A stretch of DNA of 64,000 nt from NCBI RefSeq assembly GCF_014529535.1, contig NW_023503493.1, forward strand, positions 12,308,001 to 12,372,000, in the 5' to 3' direction. Position numbers and translations under genes: made by a program. This DNA is from Bradysia coprophila. Its lineage: Eukaryota > Arthropoda > Insecta > Diptera > Sciaridae. Below the pieces are notes generated by a model. The model had not been told where the DNA came from. It ran no database searches and worked only from the letters and a program-made list of their open reading frames with translations. Shown piece by piece: positions 25,394 through 36,670 of this stretch; position 1 is the first letter of the stretch, and each line of letters begins with the position of its first letter.

Positions 25394-26648
25394 TCAGTTT
25401 ATTGTGCAGTTAGAATGAACTGTCTGCGTTCCACTAGGTACTGGCAATGAAATATGAAATCCTCGAGGACGCCCAAAGTCGGGAGAATTGTCTGGATTCC
25501 AACCGAATTTCTGTGCTCGAGCCGTCCTTCCTTCCCATCCAGCATTCGGATTCGACATTGCATGATAAACTATCCAGGGTTCCCTTTTATCTGTAAGTAG
25601 AGGCGTCATGATTCAGAATATCCAGAAATCGGACAATTCGATGAAGGATATATCGCGACACATTGCCAAGCATTATCAAAGGCATCAGTACATCAGTACA
25701 TCAGTGACTATTTTTGGGAAAATGTTTTCAATTTTTTAACTCAATATACCTGGAGATGTTGTCAATGATGCATGCCCAACCCCGTACACATTTTCTTCGT
25801 CGTGCCTCCAAAACACCGGTCGGTCATGACGCCACCAGTTGTCATAGTTCAGTGGATCGGCTAAATTATCAATTCCCATAAACCCTAAAATGTAGTCAGG
25901 TGTCCAGCTTCCTGATGCTGAATAAACCAAAAACACGCGACCAGCATTATGCAGAATTTGTGGGCCTTCAATCAAATCGGCTCCGATTCTTTCCCAAGGG
26001 AAATCAACTCGTTTGATCAGAACTCGACGTCCACACACAGTCATCGGATCACACATTTCTGCTATGTACAGGTACTGAGGGAATCCAGAATTAATTTGCG
26101 GCCAACCTGACCAAATAAAATACAATTTGCCGTTGCCATATTCTAAAACTGTACCGTCGATGGCCCAATAGTCTTCGGCTGGTATATACATTCTGAAATG
26201 GGTTAGCAAACGTCGTCGAATCATTCCAATCAAAATAAATTTTCTTCTACCTGTGAGCAGTGGACCATTGTCCCATAGGATCGTTGGCATTGTTGGCTTT
26301 TAACACGTACATCCGATGATTCTCGTTGAGTCCATCAGTTTCCATTGCAACGTATATGTAAAATTCACCATGAATGTAATGGATTTCGGGCGCCCATACA
26401 GCACCAAGTCCGGGTCCAGCTGTGTAAATACGGCTTTGCTGTGCATTTCTCCAGTTGGAAAGCGTTCGAGTTCGGTAAAGGACCAGTCCATTATTTTCCG
26501 ATCGCGGCATATAGTAAAAACCGTCTGTGTGAAGGTAAGCATAGGGATCAGGCCAATTAATATCAGAAATGGGATTGTTGAAAGTTTGACTGTTGATGCT
26601 GTCGATCGCCACAATCAACACAAGAACTGAGTAGAACAGTATCATCAT
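25394..26648 (-). CDS. Secreted GH43 glycoside hydrolase (3 exons)
   Basis: I assembled 345 residues from exons 26648-26251, 26192-25750 and 25590-25394. Both introns are short GT-AG introns (58 and 159 nt) in phases 2 and 1. Residues 1-20 (MMILFYSVLVLIVAIDSINS) form a signal peptide. GH43 five-bladed propeller hallmarks follow: WPDPYAYL with Asp34 as general base, VWAPEIHYIHGEFYIYVA at 84-101, IDGTVLEYGNGKLYFIWSGW with Asp145 as pKa modulator, and LIEGPQILHNAGRVFLVYS with Glu208 as general acid. The C-terminus contains PWIVYHA and RTARAQKFGWNPD, also usual in the family. Members cleave arabinan, arabinoxylan or xylo-oligosaccharides, so the product is probably a secreted, perhaps digestive, arabinofuranosidase-like enzyme. 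Exact specificity cannot be read. The family is common in bacteria and fungi and rare in insects, which suggests horizontal acquisition followed by intron gain. Confidence 0.9.
25398..25403 (-). terminator. Poly(A) signal next to the GH43 stop codon
   Basis: AATAAA sits on the minus strand at 25403-25398, one base before the TGA stop (25396-25394). Cleavage 10-30 nt downstream would fall in the junction with the antisense LINE tail, giving a 3' UTR of only about 10-25 nt. Confidence 0.4.
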
Positions 26649-26719
26649 AATGCGCTTTAAAAAAACAACGTTCGCGATAGCAGCTGGCACAAAATCAGCG
26701 ATTCGAAAGTTATTTTGGT

Positions 26720-26754
26720 ACTGCGACGATTCGCGTCTTCACAGATAATTATAT
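26720..26754 (-). promoter_or_regulatory. Core promoter of the GH43 gene (TATA plus initiator)
   Basis: On the minus strand AATATAATTA (TATA-like, 5' T at 26753) is followed 31 nt later by CGCAGTA, whose A at 26722 fits an initiator. This is the canonical insect spacing. The start gives a 74-nt 5' UTR whose first ATG is the signal-peptide methionine at 26648. Confidence 0.5.
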
Positions 26755-26945
26755 TTGGTTGGTTCGGTTCTTGTAGCCTTCTTATCGAATAAGTAAGATA
26801 ATCAATTTGTGATAAAAGCGCGGCTAGTAACGATTGGTTACACACAAAGATCGACAGAAGTCAAAATTTTATTATTTTTGTAAATTCATTGTTTGCTTGC
26901 GAAGCAGCTTTCCAATTTCTTTAGCTTGTTGAAAAATAGTTGTCT

Positions 26946-27032
26946 ACCCAACTCAGTGGCGAAAATCAAAACTTTCGTTGGCTTTATTGAGAAAAACGTT
27001 GTATGCAACTCGGTGATAAATGCTTTCTAGAC
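26946..27032 (+). repeat. Dispersed repeat, copy B
   Basis: It contains CAGTGGCGAAAATCAAAAC followed by CGTTGTATGCAACTCGGTGA, matching the minus-strand copy at 2225-2340. Confidence 0.6.
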
Positions 27033-27084
27033 ACACGATGTGCATTGTAACTTAAGCAGCAATTTGCAAATATTGGTTGCTTTT

Positions 27085-27302
27085 GCTATAAGATAACAAA
27101 CTTTTCATAAACTGATCACGTTTCTCGGAGCCGGTGAAACTGCTACAACCAAATCCATTTTGTTTTGAAAGCTACCACATTCGTGGTCGGAATTGCGGTC
27201 GTACATTTTATAAAAAGGATTCTGATGGAAAGATATTATCAAAAGTAAACTAAAATCCAGTATTTAAAAATCGCCCTAATGTATGCACCGATGCCTTTTA
27301 AA
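27085..27302. mobile_element. Half copy of the GAGGCACCGG foldback MITE
   Basis: The right arm of the element at 23976-24395 is repeated here (AAGCTACCACATTCGTGGTC, GGAATTGCGGTCGTACATTT, ATCGCCCTAATGTATGC), ending GATGCCTTTTAA. The left arm is missing, so this is a deleted copy. Confidence 0.7.
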
Positions 27303-27727
27303 TCTCAGTTATAAGAGTTACAAGAACACATTTAGTACTTCACATTGACACTGTACAAAAAGAAAGATTTCAATTAATTTAGCATCCTTACTCCATAATC
27401 GTGTGAAATTCGCACTGTGAATCAAATGAGTCTGATGGACCATCGGTTGGTAATAATTCGTTACAATTTTTCTGTGTTGAATGTTATTTTATTTGTACAG
27501 CAAAGAAGTAAAATTTACTATATTTTTTGAAAACTCTATTATTAGTAGGTTATAATGGATGCTGCGAAAGTAATTCATTACGTGAGTTATTAATTTTGTG
27601 ATAAAAGCAAAATCACAAAAGTGTGCTTTTGAGTAACAAGCTTCTTTAACTGTCTTTTCTATAAGTGTCGAGATTGTATATCCGAGCCGAGAGCGAGTTT
27701 AACAGCCACACTTGTCGGAAAAACAGT

Positions 27728-28692
27728 TGCCGAGAGGGATTCTTTTGAAAAACAGCCTACCGAAATCGGACGCATTTTCCAGTGGACTTTTTTTTATATG
27801 TGGCTAGAAAAGTATTTGACCCTAGAAGGCAAAACCACTTTCAAAAAAATTCTTCGAAGTTTGTGTGGCTGGTGAAAGGTGATCAAAAACCGAAAACTTG
27901 CATTTTTCTTACAAAAAATTCTCCAGTTACGCGAGCCGTACAGGGTCGTGTGGGGTGTCATTAGAAAGGGAATCACATATACTATTGAGCCGAGTGGGGA
28001 CTTGTTGTGTGTAAAATTCATTGACACTGAAATATGTGCAGTTGAAGTTTTCAACTGAAGACTTACACTATTCTTACTGAATCTCGAGGTACACAAAACG
28101 TACACGGTCGTTTGAAAAATAATTTAATGTGCTTTTGGGCCAAATAGGGTATTATGTGGTTTGGATGCATCTACGATGAAATATGTACATCTAAATGTTT
28201 CAACTTCTTTTTTATCGTAGATGCATCCAAACTACAGAAGACCCTATTTGGCCCAAAAGCACATTAAATTACCTGTCAAATGACACCCTACACGACCATG
28301 TACGTTTTGTGTACCTCGAGAAATTTCAGTAAGAACAGAGTAAGTCTTCGGTTGAAAACTTAAACTGCACATATTTCAGTGTCGATGAATTTTAAACACA
28401 ATAAGTCCCTATTCGGCGCAATAGTACATGTGATTACCTTTCTAATGACACCCCACACGACCCTGTACGGCTCGTGTAACTGGAGAAATTTTTGTAAGAA
28501 AAGTGCAAGTTTTTGGTTTTTGATCACCTTTCACCAGCCACACAAACTTCGAAGAACTTTTTTGAACGTGGTTTTGGCTTCTAGGGTCGAATAGCTTTCT
28601 AGGCGCACATATAAAAAAGTTCACTGGAAAATACGTCCGATTTCGGTAGGCTGTTTTCCAAAAGAATCCCTCCGAAGCAAGTTGCTCAAAAA
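27728..28692. mobile_element. Giant foldback element, arms about 460 bp
   Basis: The two halves are near-perfect reverse complements. GAGAGGGATTCTTTTGAAAA on the left mirrors TTTTCCAAAAGAATCCCTCC on the right. GTTTGTGTGGCTGGTGAAAG mirrors CTTTCACCAGCCACACAAAC. The centre at about 28160-28225 is TTGGATGCATCTACGAT/ATCGTAGATGCATCCAA around a short loop. It has no coding capacity and no clear target duplication. A transcript would fold into a long double-stranded hairpin. Confidence 0.88.
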
Positions 28693-28756
28693 CACAAGAG
28701 TGAGTTTATGAGTATCAGAAAGTTGTTTCCGAAGTAATGAAGGACGCAGTAGCATC

Positions 28757-29196
28757 CAGGGGCTATTTAGTTGAATTTTTAGCGAATTTTGGCGAATTTG
28801 GCGAATTTGACGAATTTTGGCGAATTTCGACGAATTTTGGCGATTTTTTGTGAATTTATACATGATTTTAAGAAATTTCAAAGAATCGTAGAACTAAGTT
28901 ACATATTTTTTCCCAAGACATTCTAAAAATCTATTTTTAACCGGGAAGCCATGATGGTTTTTTTTGGCCAAACGATGAAAAATGTCCTAATTTTGTGAAT
29001 TTTACATATATTTGTGAATTTGGTAGATTCTTGCATATTTTTGTTATGCTATATCACAAAACTAGCAAAATATTTCAACAAACATAAATTTGGAAGAAAA
29101 TTATCAAAATTTGAATTTTTTAATTTGGGAGAATTTCGGCGAATTTCGACGAATTTTGGCGAATTTCGGCGAATTAATTCAACTAAATAGCCCCTG
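28757..29196. mobile_element. hAT-like MITE, 440 bp, with 8-bp target duplication
   Basis: The termini are CAGGGGCTATTTAGTTGAAT and its reverse complement. A perfect 8-bp duplication GTAGCATC flanks it at 28749-28756 and 29197-29204. CAGGG ends and an 8-bp duplication point to hAT. Subterminal GGCGAATTT repeats occur in both arms (28790-28850 and 29130-29175). The interior is AT-rich and non-coding. Confidence 0.9.
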
Positions 29197-29209
29197 GTAG
29201 CATCCAATT

Positions 29210-29681
29210 TGTGGTTAACTACCTGTCCTATCCGAAAGTTGATTTCTACACAGGAAAATGAAAAAAAATTAACCGAAACTAATCCTTCAGTAATTGATCA
29301 TTTTCGCAGGGACCAAATTGCTATGTAATGGTCAACTTTCGCAGGACCTAAAGAATATTTGCCAACAAAGCTTGAATTTATTTTTCTTGTCATTGTCACC
29401 ATGGTCTGATGAGATATAGTGTTTTTGAACTGTTATTCTTAAGTGCAACGCATCGATAGATGCAATCAATCAATCTAAGAACAGTGTGGCAGAGACCATT
29501 TGCTATACGTTATCTCAATTCTTGCAGTAACCAATTTTCTACTTCCGGTCATTTTAATCGTCTAACCGGAAAGTAAAGCAATACTGTGCTTGTTGATCGC
29601 CCTCGCCAAATAAACTACTGTGCCTACAGAATATTGACAGAATATTAAACTTTACTCCAAACAATGTCTGTTCCGCATAGA
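29210..29681. other. Short intergenic stretch, 3' flank of the odorant receptor gene
   Basis: A minus-strand AATAAA at 29382-29377, about 300 nt past the receptor stop codon, could end its transcript. Nothing else is recognised. Confidence 0.4.
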
Positions 29682-31271
29682 CTAAGCAGCTTCCGCCAAA
29701 AACGCATAGTACGTGTAAATGTTTTTAACAATCTGCGAGTTAAAGAAACATTACCGTCGCTGCACATTAATCGCAACGAACGAAAATCAAATTCAGATTT
29801 TGGCTTTGTACCTGGATTCCTGTAAAGAACGATAACGGTGCTAGTGGTCCAATCCACAATTCTTTGGCATTCATGCAAGAGATTAATAAATGCAAAAATA
29901 TCTTCTGCGAGTAGATGTCGTAAGTGTACCAATTGGATTGCGTTAGTACGTAACAAAGTCGTTCGTTCTAAATGATGGTCGAAACAAATTGAGAGTTATA
30001 ACACTCATCGACCTGGTAATTTATATACGTACGATCGACACGGCCTTAGTCCCAAAATAGCAATACAGTAACATTTCGGTAAATAAGCCATAAGCGATGC
30101 CATATCCTGACATCCAATTTTTCTGCCAAGCAAATGATCATGCCTCAATACGTTTTCTGGTGCATCATTACATACTGATAAAACTTACCACCTGAACTTC
30201 ATACAGACACAATACTTGTGACAAATAGGCACCGCAAAAAAATGAGAAAATTAAGCGATCAAAAATTCTCTTCACTTCGCGCATGTAGCTGTTAAAGCAA
30301 CGGTTTTATGGAATATATCTTCTAACTATCAAAGGTCATACTTATCCTTATCCTGACATTTTTGGCAAATGTTCCTAAGAAACAGATGTCGTTCGACTGT
30401 CGTTTTCTTGTGGTCCCTCCAGAATTCGTCAAGTTGCTTAACATCAACTTCGATAATGTCCACCTGCACCGAATAATTCAAGATGATCGTAATGAAATGT
30501 AGGACCACAAACAACGAGATGAATACGGCATATACACCCATTATTGACATGCAAGCATTAGCTACTAAATAGCCAGATAGTGTCGACTGATCAGTAAACG
30601 AAATTTCGTAAGGTAACAGCGACACCATTTCGCCCTTATCTCGATTGATAACCGACTGTACAGGATTGAACAAATATGCTGCCGTGGATACAGCTGCCGA
30701 GAATCCCAGGAATTGAGCGATTCTCTGCTTCAACAGTTCTAAATGTTGCAATTTTTCTGTCATCTGGCGGCTAGCCTGACGAATTATTCTCGCACTAAAG
30801 TTGTGTAGGGCCGTTATTTCCCTGAAATACTTCAAATACCACCAAAACTTTAGCACACACTGAAATGACTGTTATGCTTTAGACTGCCTCAACTCAATAC
30901 TGAATGTAAATTACCGACACCGAAATGCCATAACATGCAAATATTTCGAAAATTCTGCCATATTCACCAGTCATGAAGTGTTCGATTTGCGAATAAATCA
31001 TGTGATACCACATGAATACTATATCAATCGTCGTCAACCAATGTCTGGGATTAGTTTTCCACTCGTACGTACATTCCCATCCTAAAACTTTGCCGAAAAA
31101 GGCAAGAAAGTTGAACGTTTCTTTTATTGTAGTCTTAGCATCATTGTTAGGTCTTTCTTTTCGGCATTTCCTCTTGATTTCATTGGACGGTCTTTTGACT
31201 TTCGTTTCTTTATTCGAAACAGTAGACTCTACCAACATGCCAGGCTGGTTCACAATATTTTCCTCATTCAT
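29682..31271 (-). CDS. Odorant receptor, 7tm_6 family (6 exons)
   Basis: I assembled 423 residues from exons 31271-30915, 30859-30342, 30288-30189, 30122-30033, 29967-29812 and 29732-29682. All junctions are GT-AG and in phase, and the length is usual for insect odorant receptors. The most diagnostic part is the C-terminus: GYGIAYGLFTEMLLYCYFGT, then TQSNWYTYDIYSQKIFLHLL, then FFTGIQIVKNIYTYYAFLAE. This follows the 7tm_6 pattern of TM6 and TM7 with a W/Y-rich loop and a conserved C-terminal TM7 tyrosine cluster. Earlier membrane segments are visible around WLTTIDIVFMWYHMIY (TM1), IFEIFACYGISVSV (TM2) and MGVYAVFISLFVVLHFITII (TM4). The N-terminus is unusually long and lysine-rich (residues 1-55), presumably cytoplasmic. 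Such receptors form ligand-gated channels with Orco in olfactory neurons. The ligand is unknown. I find no stops or broken splice sites. Confidence 0.88.
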
Positions 31272-33189
31272 TTTAATATAAAACAAACGGTCAATGAAAT
31301 AACAGAACGTCTAGTCAGGATGACTTCCAAAGTCGGATTGTCCAGTCGAATAATCGAGTGATTAGGAACAGCGGCGTGAGAAACTATTTTCTGGTGCATT
31401 TCAATGTTCATGCGTTTCATAAATAAATTAGCTCAAAGTAAAAGTGCACGAATCTCATTCAATATTCAGAAGGAAGTGCGGCTGTATGCCATCTGGTAAT
31501 GCTCATTACATTTACATTATCTAATGCGTTTACTTAATGAGCTTGTACAAAGCAAAACTTTCGGATCTATACGTGTGGTACTAAGTAATGTATGAGTGTA
31601 ACTGAGAAGAGCTACTTTTTTTATCATGCAAAGGGGACATGATTAAAATGTTGCTGATTATCCGAATAGTGAGATCCAAAAGGTCAGGGTGATTGTTACA
31701 ATCATCAAGCTACAGAAAAGTGAAAACTTCAATTTAAAAAAGCAAAATTAAATTCGATTGATACGAAAATAGCTTGCTTTTACTCAGATAGAATATATAA
31801 AATTTGGAAGCTTCGCAACTTCTTAAAATTCTTAGTTTCAGAAGCTATCTGAGCTTCTGAATTTCTTGTGGATTCTTGAAAATAGCTAGAAGAGGTAATG
31901 TTAGAATTCTAAGCGAAGCTTGTGACTACTCTTACTGAAGTTATCACTAAAAAAACTGTTTCGACAACCCTGAGCCCTCTGACATCGCCTGAATTTTTCA
32001 CCCATCCCACCACACCAAAAATAAGCTATACTTATTCACGTAACCCACAATTCTAGTGAATTTTCCCGTTCCATTAAATAATTTCAAACTCAAATCTATA
32101 TCAATGGAAAAACGTTTTTCAAGTTGAAAAATATTTACATTTTACATTGTAACAATCTCCCTCCTGATTCTTATGCCCACTTGGATAATAATTGGCATAA
32201 TCAGCTATAGTTTAAATCCTTTGCTATTTGCATTATAGAATCAAATGATTTCTACGATTTTCCCGTAAGCAACGCACTGGACAGTGCTATGCTGTAAGGC
32301 ATGACCTGACCTTGTACGCATTTCAGTGTGTACATGTGTTTTGCGTGTAATGTTCTACAACTTACTTATTAATGAAAGCTCAGACCATTGTTTTGATGAT
32401 GCTAGTATATTTTCCCACAATGCAGTTGCTGTATATTATCTACCTGTTTTAGACTGACTACAAGGTAGATGGTATACTGGGGGCTTAAACCAAGCCCAAG
32501 TGAAAACTCAATCATCAATTTTTCGAAATGAAATGTCTCATGTCTTTCCAGGGAGCATTGGGAAAACAGGCATTTTATTTGTAGCGATCACATCCGTTAC
32601 TAACGCTAATTGCGTTGACTCATAATGATAACACATCCCTGGAATTATTTATTGTAAGTCGTAAAATTACTGTGTTGGTGGTCGACGATCTTAAGAAATA
32701 AAAACTGAAGATGCATGCAGCAACCGCTCGACTGTTTATGTTCGAAATGATCGAAAAATCGAAGAAAATCTGCAACTCAATTAATGTCTACATCTCCACA
32801 TCCCTTCTGTGACAACCATATTCCTAAATTTGTGAAAGAATTTTAAAAATTTCTAAGAATTTAATTCCTAAAAATTCTTCAAAATTTCTAACATCTTTAT
32901 TTTGACCATGTCATTGTATTGGTATGTCGACGTCGAGACTTCGATTATAAGATACATGACTGGATAGCCAATCCGATAACAAAATATCAATTTTATTAAA
33001 TTTGGAATTTGTTATCGAAAAAAATTTAGTAAAAATCATTCAGTCAGGATGCAGCTCCCATCGCACTCATGCATCAATTATAAGGTAGTTTTTAAAAATA
33101 CATTTTATCTGCCTATACTAGAACGATAATCTCGATGTTATCCTTCTAGGGTAAATGTGTTTATCTCGAAATATCTGTTCTCTGCAGAT

Positions 33190-33285
33190 AAAGTGGCGTG
33201 TGTACCTCTGTCTAAAATGCTTATTTTGACGATTTGGATTATGTACCGAGCCGAAGGTTGAAGGCATTTTAGACAGAGATGTATA
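33190..33285. repeat. Short inverted repeat
   Basis: ACCTCTGTCTAAAATGC and GCATTTTAGACAGAGATGT pair with a loop of about 45 bases. It is probably a small MITE remnant. Confidence 0.45.
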
Positions 33286-33509
33286 TTCTACTATTAGCGG
33301 TGGTTGATATATAAATTAATGTTCACTTTGCGTACCAACTCAGTGTATTACGATGTTGTCTATCTCTAAAAACACAATTTTCGCAATTCCGGGACATAAT
33401 CATCATCTTTCCATGCATCCATTTAATGTCGTTTTTAAGGTATTTACGTGTTACGGCATGTTTCATTTTCATTTACATTGCCTAATCACGTAAAGCATTG
33501 TACTAACGA

Positions 33510-33725
33510 GATTCCAAGTTGTTATTTGACAAGTGGAGAATACAGCCCTCCCCTTCGGGTAGTGCTGTAACAACTCATTTATCAAATACACAACTTGGAA
33601 CCTCGGAAGTAATATACTATTATTTCACTGTTGTATCGGCCGCGGTATGTCGGCATTTTTTCGCACACGAAGTATTATCAACCTTGGTTCCGCCTCGGGT
33701 TTTTCTAGTGCGAAAAAATACCTTC
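33510..33725. repeat. Two adjacent inverted repeats
   Basis: TTCCAAGTTGTTATTTGACA pairs imperfectly with ATCAAATACACAACTTGGAA (33510-33605). Then ATTTTTTCGCAC pairs with GTGCGAAAAAAT (about 33655-33720). They may be two halves of a rearranged MITE. Confidence 0.45.
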
Positions 33726-36586
33726 ATGCCTACCTTGCTACATAAATAACTATTACAGTATTATCTGCTAAGATTCTTATTATTCTGGAAGTTAAATGGA
33801 TCAGCAAACGGTTAGAACAGCAAATTGATTTCTTACAAGAATCTTGAAAATTCTGATCTCTTTTTGGTATTTTTCCATTCTTCTGGGGTATGACTGTAGT
33901 GTGTGTAGAGGGTGAAAAGAATAGTTGCAGTGGAAAGTTTTGTAAATTGAATTTTGACTCATGGTTATGTATTGGTCAAAATAAATTTCTCTTATTGAAA
34001 TCTACTGACATTTTTGGATATTATCCTTCGAAAAATTACTTCAAAATAATTTGAATGACCCATTGCCGGTTACCATTAAATGGATCATTCGATATCGAAT
34101 CAATATACATCAATTCGTTCAACACGAAATTAATAAACACTGGGGGGTTAAGCTACCGCATTACGTATTTATACAATTATATACAAATTACCATTTTGCA
34201 TGCAGTAATGCACTTGAAAAACTATTATATCGAACACTCATCGACAACATAGTTTGTTTTCTTGTATTTTTCCATAAAATGCGTACAACAGATTTCGGTT
34301 TCGATGCACACGAGATCGTCACGTGCATATCGGAAATGGAAAATTTTTGCTATTTCAAATGGTTCATGTTATGTACCTACCAACTATTTGCAATTGAAGA
34401 AATGACCGATATGTTTGGTTTCTTTTGTGTAAATTGATTGTAATATCAGAATTCAGAATATCAAGAATGATGCAAAATTTGTGCCGATGCATTTCTTTTT
34501 ATAACCCTTTCCCTCATACATAGTCGGTGCATGAAAGATGGGTTGGTTGGCTCGTTCAATTAATTAATTTATTCAATTAATGCATGAGTCTGACGACAGT
34601 TCGGCGAAAACATATATTATTGTTAAGAAAGCCTTAGTTCGATATCGATGTGGTGACCAGTTTTGAGAATTAAAAAAAGTATTAAGTAATGCAAGGGTTC
34701 ATGCATTTTCTAAGAAAAAATACAACACCATCGCTCTAGCATCAAAATTTCTTATTTTGTCAGTTAAAAATCGTTGAGTTTTCTTTAATTTTAGACTGAC
34801 TCACCCATCTATTTCGATAAATCAACCTGAAATAGATTGTGAGGTTGATTGACCCCATTAATGTTCGCCTAATGTCGACAATGTTTCGAATAAAAGAATT
34901 CGATCTCACTTAATATAAGTCGCGGCATCAAACAATCTTTTGGTTCACCGGTCTTTACAACTTTAGGACTGTGGTGTGTTGCGACCAAATTACCGTGTAA
35001 TAGAATGAATATCATTCGAAATACAACAGTGGAACGTTATCTGTCTCCCTCGAACAGATAAAAAATTTGATAAAATTTTACTTAATGGCTGGATGGATGA
35101 CAGCGCTAAATTAATTATTTATTGAGAGACCTGCAATAGGCAGAAGTCACGAATCCTTATAGAACTTTTTTTTACATTTTTAGGTCGCAGTTTTTTGTCT
35201 CATAATTCGTCGGGCTGCAGAATCTGCAACTTGCAACTCTTCTGACTTAAATAAGAAATCACACAGCCATGACCGCATCGAACACTCTTTTCTCTTTCGT
35301 GAATCACCGATTAATCAGTGGATTAATCAGGATAAGAAAAATAGAGTACCGCATAATTGTGGACTCCATGAACGCAAAATTTCTAGTGTGGCCTTAGAAT
35401 TGACCTAGTGTGACCTTGAAACATTTCGTTAGTCCACACAACGACCCGATTTCTGTTGGATTTATTTTCTTGAATCCTTGAAACTCTTCTACATCGACTT
35501 ATACCAAGTCGAGTTGACTTAAAATAACAGACAAGTGAAAAATGGAAATCGAATTATTGTTTCCTTCGCTGAAGGAAGGGGGAATCGCCTTTTTAAGGGA
35601 CTCAAATTCCCTAAAATTCCCGAATTCTGTTTTCTGGTCAACATCAATGCTATCCCAAATGGTATAAAAAACAACTGAAAAGGTCGTAAAAGCAACTTAG
35701 GGAGTTTGAAATATCGCCTTTTCAGAGAAAAGGACCAGAAGTGATGGAGAAATTAGGAAATTTTTAAGAATTTAATTCCTTCAAAATATGCTGTGGTAGG
35801 AAAATATCATATCAGATGACTCAATTCACCTATGTCGGCATTCGACATGTTATGCTAAAGCTACCTTCAAAAAATCCATGCAAAGGCACGATTTTTCAAT
35901 AAATCTCAACCAAAATGACTTAAAACGACATTGTCCGCTACATTAAAAATATGGATCGATCAATTACCGTTAGGAATTAGGTCATAGCCATTATCTTACC
36001 GGTGAATCATATCTTTCGCCTATGGAAAATTTCCTTCGGTCAACCAAACTTTATATTCTTGTACTACGACATGAATTACAATGCCGCGTAACAGGGAAAA
36101 CGTCTGCGCTGAAGCGAACAAAATATAATTCTTAATTCGTTTTATGTGTCAAGATTATCTGAAGACTAAAATTATTTAATTACGTCCGAACGTCATTGTC
36201 CCATATTCGATGCAATTGTTGCTTATCGATTGGCTTATCAAAATATTGAATTTGCATTGAACATAATCAAATCGGAATTCGAGTTTTGCCGGTGCGTGAT
36301 AACCAAATTATATATACACAGCGAGAGGGAAGTAGTACATAATAAAATAGATCTGGTGTTTCGCATTTGTGTATGTGTGTTGGTGTATGCATTTGGAGAT
36401 GATATAATATCACTATCACACACTGTTCTCGGTGTACAAATTTTTGCAAAGAATATGCTCTTTCAGCTGGAATTATTTATTTATGTATTTGCAGGAGGCA
36501 ATCGTGTGCAATAAACGAAACCAAACTTTCTGGTATATACACATTTTGGTGGAGGGGATTGTAACATTTCGGGAGAGCCAAGGGCA

Positions 36587-36626
36587 TATAAATATTCCAT
36601 ACGAAATATGAATCGGTTATTCAGTG
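36587..36626 (+). promoter_or_regulatory. Core promoter of the Gs1l-like gene
   Basis: TATAAAT at 36587 is followed by TTCAGTGCC, with an initiator-like TCAGT at 36621. The spacing (36 nt) is slightly longer than ideal. If transcription starts at 36623, the in-frame upstream ATG at 36608 is excluded and translation begins at 36671. Confidence 0.5.
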
Positions 36627-36670
36627 CCAGTCGTTCAAGTTCACAGTTTGTATCGAAAACGAAAGCTAAA

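Larger units (their letters stand above)
31290..36580. other. Long intergenic stretch
   Basis: No gene is supported. A 128-codon plus-strand frame at 34051-34437 has plausible composition but no recognisable motif or flanking splice logic, so I do not call it. Short inverted repeats occur at about 33190-33285 and 33510-33725. Confidence 0.45.

Noticed and set aside
26316..26630. Plus-strand frames within the GH43 gene
   Set aside because: Antisense to a catalytic exon whose family is clear.
26648..26690. Longer GH43 start adding residues upstream of the signal peptide
   Set aside because: The codon at 26690 is GTG, not ATG. The first ATG after the predicted transcription start is at 26648 and begins a good signal peptide.
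31271..31286. Odorant receptor start five codons upstream
   Set aside because: The codon at 31286 is TTG. The first ATG is at 31271.
34051..34437. A 128-codon plus-strand frame
   Set aside because: No recognisable motif, no flanking splice logic, no promoter, and hydrophobic-aromatic composition expected from AT-rich DNA.
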